A stretch of 64,000 bases of DNA, from the NCBI RefSeq assembly GCF_031822435.1, contig NZ_JAVQLW010000001.1:505501-569500 (forward strand). Direction: 5' to 3'. Positions 35,562-45,554 of this stretch are shown here, piece after piece (the first letter of the stretch is position 1; each line of letters opens with the position of its first letter). This stretch comes from Paracoccus sp. MBLB3053 (lineage in GTDB: Bacteria; Pseudomonadota; Alphaproteobacteria; Rhodobacterales; Rhodobacteraceae). The position numbers were made by a program, and so were the translations under genes. The notes beneath the pieces were generated by a model. That model was not told where the DNA came from, did no database searches, and worked only from the letters and a program-made list of their open reading frames with translations.

Positions 35562-37460
35562 TCACCCCTGAGGTTGAGGCGCCGGTTCGACCGCGGCGCC
35601 GCTCGATCCTGCGCGCGGGATCGAGGTCACCGACGGGATCGACGAACCTGGCGTGTCATCATCGCCACCCAGCGTCTCACCGCGGATGATCTTGCCGATA
35701 TCCTCTCCGGTCAGCGTCTCATATTCCAGCAGGCCCTTGGCCATCCGCTCGAACTCTTCGTTCTTCTCGGTCAGGATACGGTAGGCATCCTGGTAACCTT
35801 GCTCGATGAGATCGTGGACCTCTTGCTCGATCAGCTCCTTCGTCGCTGCCGAGACAGAGAAACCGCCGGTATTGCCGGAATATCCCTCATGCGCTTCGGC
35901 ATAGTCGATGTTGCCGACCTTGTCGGACATCCCCCAGCGCATCACCATGGCGCGCGCAAGCTGGCTTGCCTGCTGAATGTCGCCGGCCGGCCCGTTCGAG
36001 ACGCCTTCTTCACCGTATTTGATGATCTCGGCCGCCTTGCCGGCCATGGTCATCGCAAGCTTCTGCTTGGCCTCGTCCTTATGGAAGTTGAGACGGTCCA
36101 TTTCGGGCAAGGAAACCACCATGCCAAGCGCGCCACCGCGCGGGATGATCGTCGCCTTGTAGACCGGGTCGCATTTCGGAAGACTCAGGCCGACGATGGC
36201 GTGCCCGGCCTCGTGATAGGCGGTCTTTTCCTTCTGCTCGGGGGTGAGGACCATGCTGCGGCGTTCGACCCCCAGCATGACCTTGTCCTTGGCATTCTCG
36301 AAATCTTCCATCGAGACGAACCGCCGCCCCAGGCGCGCTGCCATCAGCGCGGCCTCGTTCACGAGGTTCATGAGGTCGGCGCCAGAGAAACCCGGTGTGC
36401 CGCGCGCAATGATCCGAAGGTCGACATCCGGTCCGACGGGAACCTTGCGGCTGTGCACGCCAAGGATCTTCTCGCGGCCCTTGATATCGGGATTGGGGAC
36501 ATAGATCTGGCGGTCAAAGCGACCCGGACGCAGCAGAGCCGGGTCCAGCACGTCCTTGCGGTTCGTCGCGGCGATGATGATGACGCCTTCGTTGGCGTCG
36601 AAGCCGTCCATCTCGACCAGCAGCTGGTTCAGCGTCTGCTCGCGCTCGTCGTTGCCGCCGCCGATGCCCACGCCACGGGCGCGGCCCACGGCGTCGATTT
36701 CGTCGATGAAGACGATGCAGGGTGCGGATTTCTTGGCCTGCTCGAACATGTCGCGGACGCGGGATGCACCGACGCCGACAAACATTTCGACGAAGTCGGA
36801 CCCCGAGATGGTGAAGAAGGGCACGCCCGCCTCGCCCGCAATGGCGCGGGCGAGAAGCGTTTTACCGGTGCCGGGCGGACCGACCAGCAATGCGCCTTTC
36901 GGGATCTTGCCGCCGAGGCGGCTGAATTTCTGCGGGTTGCGCAGGAACTCGACGATTTCTTCCAGTTCTTCCTTGGCCTCGTCGATGCCCGCGACGTCAT
37001 CGAAGGTCACGCGGCCATGCTTTTCCGTGAGCAGTTTCGCGCGCGACTTGCCGAAGCCCATCGCGCCGCCCTTACCGCCGCCCTGCATACGGTTCATGAA
37101 GAAGATCCAGACGCCGATCAGCAGCAGGAAGGGCAGCCAGACGCCCAGCAGGGACATGAAGCCAGATTGCTGTTGACGTTCGACACGGACTTCCACGCCT
37201 TGGCCGATCAGCCGGTCGGCGATTTCCTCACCCTGCGGGCGGACCGTGGAATATTGCTTTCCGTCCTTGCCAGTGATGCCGATGATCTCACCGTCGATAT
37301 TGACCGACGAGATCTGATCCTGATCGACCCGCTGGATGAAGTCCGAATAGCTGATCTGGCGGCTGTTCATTTGCGACGAGCCGTCGCTGAACAAATTGAA
37401 CAGCGCCAGAATCATCAAGAACAGAACCACCCAGAAGGCGATATTGCGCGCGTTGCCCAA
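35562..37460 (-). CDS. ftsH: ATP-dependent membrane zinc protease FtsH
   Basis: 632 residues from TTG 37460, giving [19 protein letters not shown] sits eight bases upstream, whereas the longer TTG at 37475 would put that site inside the gene. Two membrane helices flank a periplasmic domain. The AAA+ module has Walker [13 protein letters not shown], Walker [14 protein letters not shown] and second region R PGRFDRQI. The protease site is HEAGHAIVG. It degrades membrane and short-lived cytosolic proteins. It ends the tol-pal-tilS-ftsH run. Confidence 0.96.
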   Translation of the reverse strand: MGNARNIAFWVVLFLMILALFNLFSDGSSQMNSRQISYSDFIQRVDQDQISSVNIDGEIIGITGKDGKQYSTVRPQGEEIADRLIGQGVEVRVERQQQSGFMSLLGVWLPFLLLIGVWIFFMNRMQGGGKGGAMGFGKSRAKLLTEKHGRVTFDDVAGIDEAKEELEEIVEFLRNPQKFSRLGGKIPKGALLVGPPGTGKTLLARAIAGEAGVPFFTISGSDFVEMFVGVGASRVRDMFEQAKKSAPCIVFIDEIDAVGRARGVGIGGGNDEREQTLNQLLVEMDGFDANEGVIIIAATNRKDVLDPALLRPGRFDRQIYVPNPDIKGREKILGVHSRKVPVGPDVDLRIIARGTPGFSGADLMNLVNEAALMAARLGRRFVSMEDFENAKDKVMLGVERRSMVLTPEQKEKTAYHEAGHAIVGLSLPKCDPVYKATIIPRGGALGMVVSLPEMDRLNFHKDEAKQKLAMTMAGKAAEIIKYGEEGVSNGPAGDIQQASQLARAMVMRWGMSDKVGNIDYAEAHEGYSGNTGGFSVSAATKELIEQEVHDLIEQGYQDAYRILTEKNEEFERMAKGLLEYETLTGEDIGKIIRGETLGGDDDTPGSSIPSVTSIPRAGSSGAAVEPAPQPQG

Positions 37461-37520
37461 AGGCAGATCCTCCAAGGGTAGACAGGCTTTGGCCTGAAAA
37501 TAGGGATTCCGGCGGCAGGT

Positions 37521-38798
37521 TCAATGAGTATAGAGCAAAGCAGTGAACTCTGGCAGTTCTCGAAGCGGGGTGACGCCGATCTGGCGATGCGCCTTCAGCA
37601 GCGGTGCGGCGACAAGGCTGTCGCCCCGCCAGATGCCGGGGGTGGCGGCGGCCTCGTCCCGGCCAAGGCCCGAAGCACGCCAGTTCAGTTCGGGCAGGGG
37701 ACCATGGCCAAGGGCGCGCACGACCTGGCCCGGCAGCAGGCCGGATACCCGCCAGCGCTCGTCCCATATAGCCGCTCCGGCCTCGTCCGGCAGCGCCTCG
37801 TCCGCACGGGCGGCCGCCGCCGGTTCACGGATGAAGCGAAGCAGGTCTCCACGCGGCTCGACGATCACCCCGTCCAACGTGATGCGCGGAGCGGTGTTCA
37901 ACGCCACCAGCGCGTGCAGGATCGCCTCGCGGCGGGGCGGGTAATCGGCCCCGCTCACAAATCGCAGCCCTGCGACAAGAAGTCGCCGCCTGATCTCGAG
38001 CGGGGCGCGCCGAAATGACGTCAGCGAAAGCTGGAGCGAGCCCAAGGCTGCGTTTGCGCCCTTGGCGATCTGGGCCGCGAAATCCTGGAGCGCATCACGG
38101 GCCATGGCCATATTCGCGGCCGATTGCGCCAGTTGCCGTGCGGGCAGGTCCAGAAGCCCGATGGCCTTGCGGATGCGAACGCGGTCGTAATCGTCATTCT
38201 CGTTCGAGGGGTCCTCGATCCAGCCGATTCCCTGCCCCATGAGCCAATCGCGAAGCTCTGATCGTGACACCCCGAGCATCGGCCTTACCCAGCGCATTCC
38301 GAACGCGCCACGGATTTCGGCCATGCCGGCCATCCCGTCCACGCCGGAGCCCCGAGCCAGCCGCATCAGGATCGTTTCGGCCTGATCGTCGATCGTATGG
38401 CCCAGAAGAACCGCTTCAAGATCATTCCTGCGCGCCCAGCCCGACAGCAATCGCAGACGGGCATCCCTTGCCGCCGCCATCAGGTTTCCCGCCTTGGTGT
38501 CGCGCCGCCAAAGCAATGTTGCATGGGGAATGCCCAGTCGGGATGCAGCCTGATGCGCCTCATGCGCTTCCTGCGCGGCTTCCGGCCGCAAGCCGTGATC
38601 GACCGTAGCCGCAAAAAGCTGCCGTCCCCCCGCCCAGCGATGCGCAAGATGCATGAGCGCGGTGGAATCGCCTCCGCCGGACAGCGCAATCCCGATTCGC
38701 GACAGGTCGCCTGCAAGCCGCGTCAGATTCGCGCCCACCTGATCGACCACCGGATCGGCCTTGGGGCAACCATCCGGGTCACCAGGCATCTGGATCAC
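37521..38798 (-). CDS. tilS: tRNA(Ile)-lysidine synthase
   Basis: 425 residues. The N-type ATP pyrophosphatase motif is GIALSGGGDSTALMHLAHRW, followed by TVDHGLRPEAAQEA and LGHTIDDQAETILMRLARGSG, all diagnostic of TilS. The C-terminal substrate domain (TilS-C) is present. It adds lysine to C34 of tRNA-Ile(CAU), changing AUG to AUA decoding, and is essential. It begins with GTG 38798 overlapping the cpoB stop (GTGA); ATG 38789 is the alternative. Confidence 0.93.
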   Translation of the reverse strand: MIQMPGDPDGCPKADPVVDQVGANLTRLAGDLSRIGIALSGGGDSTALMHLAHRWAGGRQLFAATVDHGLRPEAAQEAHEAHQAASRLGIPHATLLWRRDTKAGNLMAAARDARLRLLSGWARRNDLEAVLLGHTIDDQAETILMRLARGSGVDGMAGMAEIRGAFGMRWVRPMLGVSRSELRDWLMGQGIGWIEDPSNENDDYDRVRIRKAIGLLDLPARQLAQSAANMAMARDALQDFAAQIAKGANAALGSLQLSLTSFRRAPLEIRRRLLVAGLRFVSGADYPPRREAILHALVALNTAPRITLDGVIVEPRGDLLRFIREPAAAARADEALPDEAGAAIWDERWRVSGLLPGQVVRALGHGPLPELNWRASGLGRDEAAATPGIWRGDSLVAAPLLKAHRQIGVTPLRELPEFTALLYTH

Positions 38799-39724
38799 TG
38801 GTCATCGGCCAGATCCGCCGCGGCCTCCGGGTCCATCATAGCGGGATCGCCCTCGCCATCAGCCTCGAAGGCGCTCGCACAAGCGGCATCGCCCATCCGT
38901 TTCTCGGCCTCGACGGCCTGGGGCGCATCGGGAAAACGTGCAAGGATCTCTTGCAGGTAGTAGCAGCCATCTTCGGGCCCACCGGCGACGCTCATCGCAC
39001 GCGAAAGGCCAAGCAGCGAATCCGCCGCCTGCGGGCCGTTGGGATTGGCGGCGAAGCTTTCCAGCCAGGCGATGCCCGCGCCGGTCAGATCGCCAGCCGC
39101 GTCCAGCGCCGCCCCACGCAGGTAAAGCGCCTCTGCGGTCAGCGGGCCGCCAGCATGGGTCTGGGCGACGGCCGCAAAGAGGTCCGCAGCACGACGAAAG
39201 TCACCTTGACCGAGCACCTCCCGGGCCCGGTCGAAATCGGCCTGTTCCGCCGCAGTGGCGACCCCGGCCGAAGGGGTGGTCTGAGGGCTGGTCACCGAAC
39301 CTTGCTGGTCCGACAAGGGCAGTGCCGAGGCGCCGCCGCCCTGGTCGCCCAGTGTCGGCGTGGTCAGGCTGCCAAGGTCGCATCCCTCTTCCATCTCGCA
39401 CAGGCGGAATTCGATATCCCCGATCCGGGTTGTTCCATCCTTCACGATTCGGTCGATGCGGTTCTGCAAGCGCTCGCTCTGGCCGGTCAGCTGCTGCAGC
39501 CGAGCCTCCATCGCGTTCATCCGGTCGATCGCACTGTCGCCACCCGCCGCCGCATATCCGGCCGGGCCCGTCGCGACCAGTTCGGCGCGCAGATTTTGCA
39601 GATCGGCCGACAACTGGGCCAGTTCGGACCGGATATCGGCCAGCGTCTGCTGGTCCTGAGCCGCAGCGGGCAGCGCGCAGAACGCAAGCCCGGCCGCAAG
39701 GATCATGCTTTTGAGCGCGCGCAT
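38795..39724 (-). CDS. cpoB: Cell division coordinator CpoB (YbgF)
   Basis: 309 residues from ATG 39724 (MRALKSMILAAGLAFCALPAAAQ, signal peptide). A trimeric coiled coil (about 25-110: LADIRSELAQLSADLQNLRAEL, MNAMEARLQQLTGQ) is followed by a low-complexity linker and C-terminal TPR repeats (ADFDRAREVLGQGDFRRAADLF...). The acidic tail is unusual but harmless. CpoB links Tol-Pal with peptidoglycan synthesis at the septum. It overlaps pal by one base. Confidence 0.9.
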   Translation of the reverse strand: MRALKSMILAAGLAFCALPAAAQDQQTLADIRSELAQLSADLQNLRAELVATGPAGYAAAGGDSAIDRMNAMEARLQQLTGQSERLQNRIDRIVKDGTTRIGDIEFRLCEMEEGCDLGSLTTPTLGDQGGGASALPLSDQQGSVTSPQTTPSAGVATAAEQADFDRAREVLGQGDFRRAADLFAAVAQTHAGGPLTAEALYLRGAALDAAGDLTGAGIAWLESFAANPNGPQAADSLLGLSRAMSVAGGPEDGCYYLQEILARFPDAPQAVEAEKRMGDAACASAFEADGEGDPAMMDPEAAADLADDQ

Positions 39725-40233
39725 CACATGCCTGCCCCGGGGCTGACCACGGTCACCGCGCGGCGGTTCTTGGTATAGCACTCCTCGGTCGAGCAGATTT
39801 CAAGCGGGCGTTCCTTGCCATAGCTTACCGTGCGCAGCCGTCCGGCCGCGACACCTTGCGAGATCAGGTATTCCTGCACCGAGCTTGCGCGGCGTGCACC
39901 CAGGGCAAGGTTGTATTCCCGCGTGCCCTGTTCGTCCGCATGCCCCTCGATCCGTGCCGAGAACGCCTGGTTCTGGTTCAGCCAGCCCGCCTGATTGGCC
40001 AGCGTTGTCCGGGCCTCCGGGGTCAGCGTCGACTGATCCACGGGAAACAGAACCGTATCACCTGCAGTCGCCTTGAAATGCTCGGCCGTTCCCGGAAGCG
40101 CGCTGGCGCCGACACTGCCCGCACCCATATTGGCGTAGGGGTCGTTGACCAGCGGCCCCTGCTGGGCCGGGCGCGAACAAGCCGCAATGGTCAGCAGCGC
40201 CCCGATCGCCGCGAATTTCACGAAAGTCTTCAT
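39724..40233 (-). CDS. pal: Peptidoglycan-associated lipoprotein Pal
   Basis: 169 residues. Lipoprotein signal ends LLTIAAC (lipid on Cys19). The OmpA-like peptidoglycan-binding domain spans about 55-165 with IEGHADEQGTREYNLALGARRA, the meso-DAP-contacting block. It anchors the outer membrane to peptidoglycan and binds TolB. The C-terminus ends with a short tail after AVTVVSPG. Confidence 0.95.
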   Translation of the reverse strand: MKTFVKFAAIGALLTIAACSRPAQQGPLVNDPYANMGAGSVGASALPGTAEHFKATAGDTVLFPVDQSTLTPEARTTLANQAGWLNQNQAFSARIEGHADEQGTREYNLALGARRASSVQEYLISQGVAAGRLRTVSYGKERPLEICSTEECYTKNRRAVTVVSPGAGM

Positions 40234-40254
40234 TATCCTGTCCAGTCCCCGCGG

Positions 40255-41580
40255 TTACGGCAGCAAGGGACCCCAATCAGGGTCCGAGGCCGCGCCATTC
40301 AACTTGACCGGACGCATGTTGCGTCCAGTGATGTCCACCGAATGCAGGCGCGGTTCGCCGTCACCGCCCGGCGTCACACGGGTGAACATCACGACCCGCC
40401 CATTGGGGGCCCAAGTCGGGCCTTCGTCAAGGAACGATTCGGTCAGCATTTTTTCTTCCGAACCATCGGTGCGCATGACGCCGATGTGGAATTTGCCCCC
40501 GACCTGCCGCGTGAATGCGATCATGTCCCCGCGAGGCGACCAGACCGGCGTGCCATAGCGCCCTTCGCCAAAGCTGATCCGCTTGGGCTCACCCCCGCTC
40601 GCGGACATGATGTAAAGCTGCGGCTGGCCCGAGCGGTCGCTTTCGAACACGATCTGCCGGCCATCCGGGCTGAAGCTGGGCGAAGTCTCGATCGATGGGG
40701 CATTGGTCAGCGGGCGTTGCGCTCCCGAGGCCGCATCCATCTGGAAGATGTCGGTATTGCCGTTCTTCTCCAGCGAATAGACGATCCAGCGACCATCGGG
40801 GGAAAAGCGCGGCGAAAAGCTCATCGTGCCCTGCTCGCCGCCCAAGGGACGCGTCGCCAGCGAATTCACGTCAAGCATCATGACGGTCGGGAAGCCCGAA
40901 GCGAATGAGGTGTAAAGGATACGCGATCCATCCGGCGAAAAGCGCGGCGCCAGCACCAGCGCGGAATCGTCGGTCAGGAACTTCACGTTCGCGCCGTCGT
41001 AATCCATCACGCCGATCCGCTTGCGGCGCGCGTCCTTCGGGCCGCTCTCTTGCACGAATGCGACGCGGCTGTCGAAATAGGGGCCTTCGCCCGTCAGGCG
41101 GGCATAAACCTGGTCGGCCGCCTTATGGGCGGCGCGACGCCAGTTTCCGGTCCCGGCATCGAACTGCATTCCGTCGCCCAGTGGTTGACCGGCGAAGACG
41201 TCGAACAGGCGGAACTTGACGATCACCTTGCCGCCTTCGACCCGGACCGAACCGGTGATCAGCGCCTGGGCGTTGATCGCCTTCCAGTCCTCATAAGTAA
41301 CCGGCGTTTCAAAGCTGGCCGGTCGCGCGATATGCGCGCTGGCCGGAATCTCGCGAAAAAGGCCCGTCCCGGTCAGGTCCGCCGCGATCAGGCTCTGGAC
41401 CTGTGACAGAAGCTCACCCGCCCCACCCTCGTCATGGAAGGTGGAGATGGCAAAGGGCATCGGCTCGATCACGCCATCGGTGATCTCGATGCGAAGGGGT
41501 CCGTCCTGCGCCAAAACCGGAGCAGCGAGGCCAAGACCGGCAAGGGCCAGGGCAGAAGTCAGAAAAAGTTTACGCAACAT
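40255..41580 (-). CDS. tolB: Tol-Pal system protein TolB
   Basis: 441 residues. A signal peptide ([24 protein letters not shown]) and an N-terminal alpha/beta domain ([17 protein letters not shown]) precede a six-bladed beta-propeller made of WD40-like PD40 repeats. [32 protein letters not shown] and [11 protein letters not shown] are seen. It is the periplasmic partner of Pal and TolA. It lies 21 bases upstream of pal and 60 bases downstream of tolA. Confidence 0.95.
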   Translation of the reverse strand: MLRKLFLTSALALAGLGLAAPVLAQDGPLRIEITDGVIEPMPFAISTFHDEGGAGELLSQVQSLIAADLTGTGLFREIPASAHIARPASFETPVTYEDWKAINAQALITGSVRVEGGKVIVKFRLFDVFAGQPLGDGMQFDAGTGNWRRAAHKAADQVYARLTGEGPYFDSRVAFVQESGPKDARRKRIGVMDYDGANVKFLTDDSALVLAPRFSPDGSRILYTSFASGFPTVMMLDVNSLATRPLGGEQGTMSFSPRFSPDGRWIVYSLEKNGNTDIFQMDAASGAQRPLTNAPSIETSPSFSPDGRQIVFESDRSGQPQLYIMSASGGEPKRISFGEGRYGTPVWSPRGDMIAFTRQVGGKFHIGVMRTDGSEEKMLTESFLDEGPTWAPNGRVVMFTRVTPGGDGEPRLHSVDITGRNMRPVKLNGAASDPDWGPLLP

Positions 41581-41640
41581 GAATCGCCCTCGTGAGGTCT
41601 GGTTGCAGGATAGGCTGTCGCGATCAGGTATGCCATGCCG

Positions 41641-43188
41641 CTACTTGATCGTCGCGTTTCCGCTGGGGTTGAAGTCGATGACGATATCCTTCCAGCGATT
41701 GTATTTTTCCGCTGGAAGCTTGTAGCCACCGCTGCGCGCCGCACACATCAGGATCGCACGCCGCGCGGCCTCATATGCCTGCTTCGCCACAGCGTCAGAA
41801 GGTCCGTTATGGTCGATCATCCGCAGCGAACCCGATTCGGGCATGCCGTCCGGCGACATCGAGAAGCGGACGGAAACCTTGGTCCGGCTCGCCTCGGTCG
41901 ATAGCGAACCCCGGTTCCAGCAGGCCTCGACCGCCACGCGGAAGCCGTCCTTTTCACCTTGGCTCAGCGGCGGACCGCTGGCTGCGGCGCCACCGCCGCC
42001 CGAACCGCCGGAGCCTTCTTCCTGCTTCATCGCTTCGGCCAGGGCAGCCTTCTTTGCCGCCTCGTTCGCAGCCTTGCGCTCGGCCTCGGCCTTTTCCTTG
42101 GCCTTGGCTTCGGCGGCAGCTTTTTCTGCCGCCTTCTTCTCGGCGGCGCGTTTTTCTTCGGCGGCTCTCTTCTCGGCGGCGGCCTTTTCCTCGGCCTCCT
42201 TCTTGGCCTTGGCTTCGGCGGCACGCTTCTCGGCTGCAGCTTTTTCCGCTGCCGCCTTTTCTGCGGCTGCCTTCTCCGCCGCGGCTTTCTCGGCAGCTGC
42301 CTTCTTCTCGGCGGCGCGTTTTTCTTCGGCGGCCCTCGCGGCCTCGCGCTCGGCAGATTCCGCGGCTTCTGCCGCGGCCAGGCGGCGGGCGCGTTCCTTT
42401 GCTTCGGCAGCCTCGCGGGCAGCGGCTTCGGCCTCTTCCTGACGTTGAGCCTCGCGACGCTCTTCGCGCGCGCGCTCCTCGGCGGCGCGCTTGGCCGACT
42501 GCTCCTCACGACGCCTAGTCGCGGCCTCTTCTGCAGCCGCTTCTTCCGCGGCGCGGGCCAGAGCTATTTCGCGCAGCTTCGCCGCCTCGGCAGCCTCGCG
42601 ACGGGCCTGAACTGCCTCGGCCAGACCTTCCGGACGGCCTTGAGGACGCGCGGATTCGATCGGCGCAAGTTCCGAGCGCTGCGGAACCGGCGCGGGGGCT
42701 TGCGGCTGGACTGCCTCGCGCGCGGGATTGGGACGCGAGGCATTCGCAGGCAGCGACGCCTGCTCTTCGGCCGGGTCGGGCTGGTTCGGCTGCGGCGCGA
42801 TCGTCGCAACTACCACCGGGGCAGGCTGATCCTCGAAATCGGAAAGATCCGGCCGTTCCTCGGGCTGGGCGGAAGGTCGGCTGAGCTCGGCGGCATTCGC
42901 GGCAGGACCGGGCGGGCTCTGCGACTCGGGCGCCCCGAGCACGACCTCGTCAGCGGGCGGACGCGGCTGTGCGGGGATCGTCTCGGCGGTACTATCGACC
43001 GGGCCGCGACCCGCGGCAGCGGATGCAAGGGCCTGGAATTCGGCCTCGGACATGGTCGAAACTTCGGCCATGCGGATCGCCTCCAGCGGCTGCGGTCGGA
43101 ACAGCGCCCCACCCACGACCGCAAAGCCGAGCAGCCCGGCGTGCGCGACACCCGAGACCCAGTAACCAATGCGGTCGGAACGATCCAT
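41641..43188 (-). CDS. tolA: Tol-Pal system protein TolA (cell envelope integrity)
   Basis: 515 residues from ATG 43188 (MDRSDRIGYWVSGVAHAGLLGF), 4 bases after the tolR stop; an ATG at 43215 would overlap tolR by 23 bases. One N-terminal membrane helix is followed by a Pro-rich stretch and a long Ala/Glu/Lys-rich helical domain (about 200-395, repeats such as AAAEKAAAEK). The C-terminal domain begins QGEKDGFRVAVEACWNRG and ends in an SGNATIK-like strand. It links the TolQR motor to Pal/TolB. Confidence 0.9.
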   Translation of the reverse strand: MDRSDRIGYWVSGVAHAGLLGFAVVGGALFRPQPLEAIRMAEVSTMSEAEFQALASAAAGRGPVDSTAETIPAQPRPPADEVVLGAPESQSPPGPAANAAELSRPSAQPEERPDLSDFEDQPAPVVVATIAPQPNQPDPAEEQASLPANASRPNPAREAVQPQAPAPVPQRSELAPIESARPQGRPEGLAEAVQARREAAEAAKLREIALARAAEEAAAEEAATRRREEQSAKRAAEERAREERREAQRQEEAEAAAREAAEAKERARRLAAAEAAESAEREAARAAEEKRAAEKKAAAEKAAAEKAAAEKAAAEKAAAEKRAAEAKAKKEAEEKAAAEKRAAEEKRAAEKKAAEKAAAEAKAKEKAEAERKAANEAAKKAALAEAMKQEEGSGGSGGGGAAASGPPLSQGEKDGFRVAVEACWNRGSLSTEASRTKVSVRFSMSPDGMPESGSLRMIDHNGPSDAVAKQAYEAARRAILMCAARSGGYKLPAEKYNRWKDIVIDFNPSGNATIK

Positions 43189-43192
43189 CGCC

Positions 43193-43660
43193 CTAGCCTT
43201 CAGAGGCCTGGCCATCCATCCGGGGGCCGCCCGAATCCGTGACCAACACGATATTGTTGAAGCCTGCCGCGTTCAAAGCCCCCATGACCTCCATGATCCG
43301 GGCATAGGGGATCGATCCGTCGGCGCGCAGGTAGATCTTGTCGCTCTGCCGTTCGGCGGCAACAGCACGCAGGCGGGCGATCAGCTCATCCTCGGGCACC
43401 TCGGTCGTCATGACCAGGATCGGTCCCTCGGGCGTGACCGAGACGGAAAGCGGCTCTTCGGGTTCCGCCGGCACCGATTGCGCGGCCGTCTTGGGCAATT
43501 CAAGCGGGACACCAACGGTCAGCAGCGGGGCCGCCACCATGAAGATGATCAGCAGCACCAGCATCACGTCCACAAAGGGCGTGACGTTGATTTCCGCCAT
43601 CGGCTGGGACTTGGCGCGCCCCCTGCCCCGGCGGTTGTTCTTGACGACCCCCGCCCCCAT
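43193..43660 (-). CDS. tolR: Tol-Pal system protein TolR
   Basis: 155 residues. The ExbD/TolR helix INVTPFVDVMLVLLIIFMVAAPLL contains the functional aspartate (FVDVML). The periplasmic domain is about 60-145. Its start overlaps the tolQ stop by one base. It forms the proton-driven motor with TolQ, acting on TolA during outer-membrane constriction. Confidence 0.95.
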   Translation of the reverse strand: MGAGVVKNNRRGRGRAKSQPMAEINVTPFVDVMLVLLIIFMVAAPLLTVGVPLELPKTAAQSVPAEPEEPLSVSVTPEGPILVMTTEVPEDELIARLRAVAAERQSDKIYLRADGSIPYARIMEVMGALNAAGFNNIVLVTDSGGPRMDGQASEG

Positions 43661-44355
43661 CAGTCGTCTTCCAACTGGCGCGACAGGATGGTCGAGAACT
43701 CATCCGAGAAGGATTCGTAGCCGCCCACGATCCGGTCCGAATCCGCGCTGAGCTTGTTGTAGAAGATCACCGCCGGAATGGCCGCGAGCAGGCCCAGTGC
43801 GGTCGCCACAAGGGCCTCGGCAATGCCGGGGGCCACGACGGCAAGTGACGTGTTCTGCGAGATCGCGATTTCTTCGAATGCGGTCTTGATGCCCCAGACG
43901 GTACCGAACAGCCCGATGAACGGTGCGGTCGAACCGACGGTGGCAAGGAAGGGCAATCCGCGGGTCAGGCGGTCATTCTCGCGGTTGATGGCCACGTTCA
44001 TGGCACGGTCGATCCGCGCCGTGGCTCCGGCGATCAGGCCGCCATCGTCGCGGTGACTGCGCCGCCATTCGGTCATGCCCGCCGAGAAGATGCGTTCGGC
44101 GGCACCCGAAGGGCTTTCGCCGACCCTGTCGAACAGATCATCAAGCGGCTGGCCCGACCAGAAGGCCCTGTCGAAACGATCCGCCTCGCGCTTGGCTGCT
44201 CCGAAGGAGATGAACTTCTGGATGATGATTGCCCAGGCCCAGAACGAGGCAAAGACCAGCATCACCATCACGATCTGAACGGTCAGTGACGCCCGTGCAA
44301 AAAGGGCGAGCAAGGAAAAGTCGACCGTCTGGCCGGCTCCGGCGAGTTGTTCCAT
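43660..44355 (-). CDS. tolQ: Tol-Pal system protein TolQ
   Basis: 231 residues, MotA/TolQ/ExbB channel family. Three membrane helices are visible: SLTVQIVMVMLVFASFWAWAIII, then the pair around LATVGSTAPFIGLFGTVWG and ALVATALGLLAAIPAVIFYN. It is the first gene of tolQ-tolR-tolA-tolB-pal-cpoB and follows ybgC by 97 bases. That gap holds no recognised gene. Confidence 0.95.
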   Translation of the reverse strand: MEQLAGAGQTVDFSLLALFARASLTVQIVMVMLVFASFWAWAIIIQKFISFGAAKREADRFDRAFWSGQPLDDLFDRVGESPSGAAERIFSAGMTEWRRSHRDDGGLIAGATARIDRAMNVAINRENDRLTRGLPFLATVGSTAPFIGLFGTVWGIKTAFEEIAISQNTSLAVVAPGIAEALVATALGLLAAIPAVIFYNKLSADSDRIVGGYESFSDEFSTILSRQLEDD

Positions 44356-44452
44356 GAATCAGGCCTGTGCGTTTTGGCCGCTGCAGCGGCTTCTGCAGGG
44401 CGAATTACCAGAATGGTCGGGCCATACAAAGCCCGCATGCGTCAATTCTGCG

Positions 44453-44857
44453 TCAGGAGCAGACCGCGATCGGCCGGGGAAAGCTTTGTGCCAGCGTCTC
44501 GGGCAGTCTGACCGGCCGTCCTGCATCGTTCACGCAGACAAGCGTCACCACGGCCGAGAAAAGGGGTTTTCCTTCGCGATGGACCTTCTGGCACATGATG
44601 ATCCGGGCCGAGCCCATCTCATGCAGACGGGATTCGACGATCAGGGCATCGTCAAAGCGCGCCGGAGACAGGTAGTCGGCCTCGATCCGGCGGACCACGA
44701 AAACAAGCCCGGCAGCCTTCATGGCGACCTGATCGATTCCCAGGTCGCGCAGCCATTCGCTGCGGGCGCGTTCGATGAACTTGAGGTAATTCGCGTAATA
44801 GACGATGCCGGCAAGGTCGGTATCCTCGTAATAGACGCGCACTGGAAACTGGTGCAT
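44453..44857 (-). CDS. ybgC: Tol-Pal-associated acyl-CoA thioesterase YbgC
   Basis: 134 residues from ATG 44857 behind AAGGAG; the frame start at 44881 would lose this. The hotdog domain has the motif YYEDTDLAGIVYYANYLKFIERARSEWLR, where the active-site aspartate-tyrosine pattern of YbgC is intact. It hydrolyses short acyl-CoA or acyl-ACP and is conserved beside tolQ in many Gram-negatives, probably for phospholipid metabolism at the division site. Confidence 0.93.
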   Translation of the reverse strand: MHQFPVRVYYEDTDLAGIVYYANYLKFIERARSEWLRDLGIDQVAMKAAGLVFVVRRIEADYLSPARFDDALIVESRLHEMGSARIIMCQKVHREGKPLFSAVVTLVCVNDAGRPVRLPETLAQSFPRPIAVCS

Positions 44858-44877
44858 GGCGGCTCCTTCTGGGCGGG

Positions 44878-45474
44878 TCATAGACGCGGCAGACGCGCCG
44901 CCAGACGCAGCGCATGCGAGGGGTCCGAGGCCGCAACGGGCAGCACGGGGTCATAGGCGGCGCGGATCAGTTCGGCCAATTCGCGCGACGGCGTGACATC
45001 CTGCGCAAATGTCAGCAGCGCGCGCATGACCATCGCTTCGGCCAGTTCGGCGGGATGAATGTCGGCAAGTCGCCCACCCATCTTGACGAAGGTCATGCAG
45101 GCGCGGATGCCGCCATCCACATCGAAACGGAAGATGCGGTACTGGTCCGCGGCCGAACCTGTCAGCCGCTGCGGCAGGTCCTCCTGCCCGGTCAGTGCCG
45201 CCAGATCCGGAAGCTCTGCAAGCTCGTCCCAATCGCGCACGAAGAAGCACATCAGGTTCGCGCCCATTTCGGGATCGGTTTCGGCGATGGGGTGGCCGGT
45301 ATGGGCCAGGGCGGCCCGCGTGACGTCGCGGAAGATTTCAAGCGTCTCGTCCGAAAGCCCGAAGATCACCGGTGCGACCGGTCTGCCCCAGCGCGCGCAA
45401 AGATAGCGCCCATCCCGGGTGAACAGGGCTGCGATCTGGTCAGGGCCAAAGCCGTCCGCGGCGGTTTTCGTCAT
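44878..45474 (-). CDS. Conserved protein of unknown function upstream of ybgC
   Basis: 198 residues, soluble, no signal peptide or membrane helix. It reads like a mixed alpha/beta protein with two tidy blocks: FTRDGRYLCARWGRPVAPVIFG near the N-terminus and QYRIFRFDVDGGIRACMTFVKM in the middle. I do not recognise the family. It ends 20 bases before the ybgC start on the same strand, so it probably belongs to the tol transcript. Composition matches its neighbours, so recent transfer is not indicated. Confidence 0.75.
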   Translation of the reverse strand: MTKTAADGFGPDQIAALFTRDGRYLCARWGRPVAPVIFGLSDETLEIFRDVTRAALAHTGHPIAETDPEMGANLMCFFVRDWDELAELPDLAALTGQEDLPQRLTGSAADQYRIFRFDVDGGIRACMTFVKMGGRLADIHPAELAEAMVMRALLTFAQDVTPSRELAELIRAAYDPVLPVAASDPSHALRLAARLPRL

Positions 45475-45554
45475 GCACCCACATCCTCGGGACTGTCTCG
45501 CGGTACGAGCCGCCGAGGGGCAGATAGCCGCCTCGGCGCATTTTGACCAGCAGT

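Noticed and set aside
35547..37481. A 644-codon plus-strand frame opposite ftsH
   Set aside because: Antisense of ftsH, begins inside the ftsH terminator region.
42000..42520. Ala/Lys/Glu repeats considered as a separate repeat element
   Set aside because: They are the normal helical domain II of TolA.
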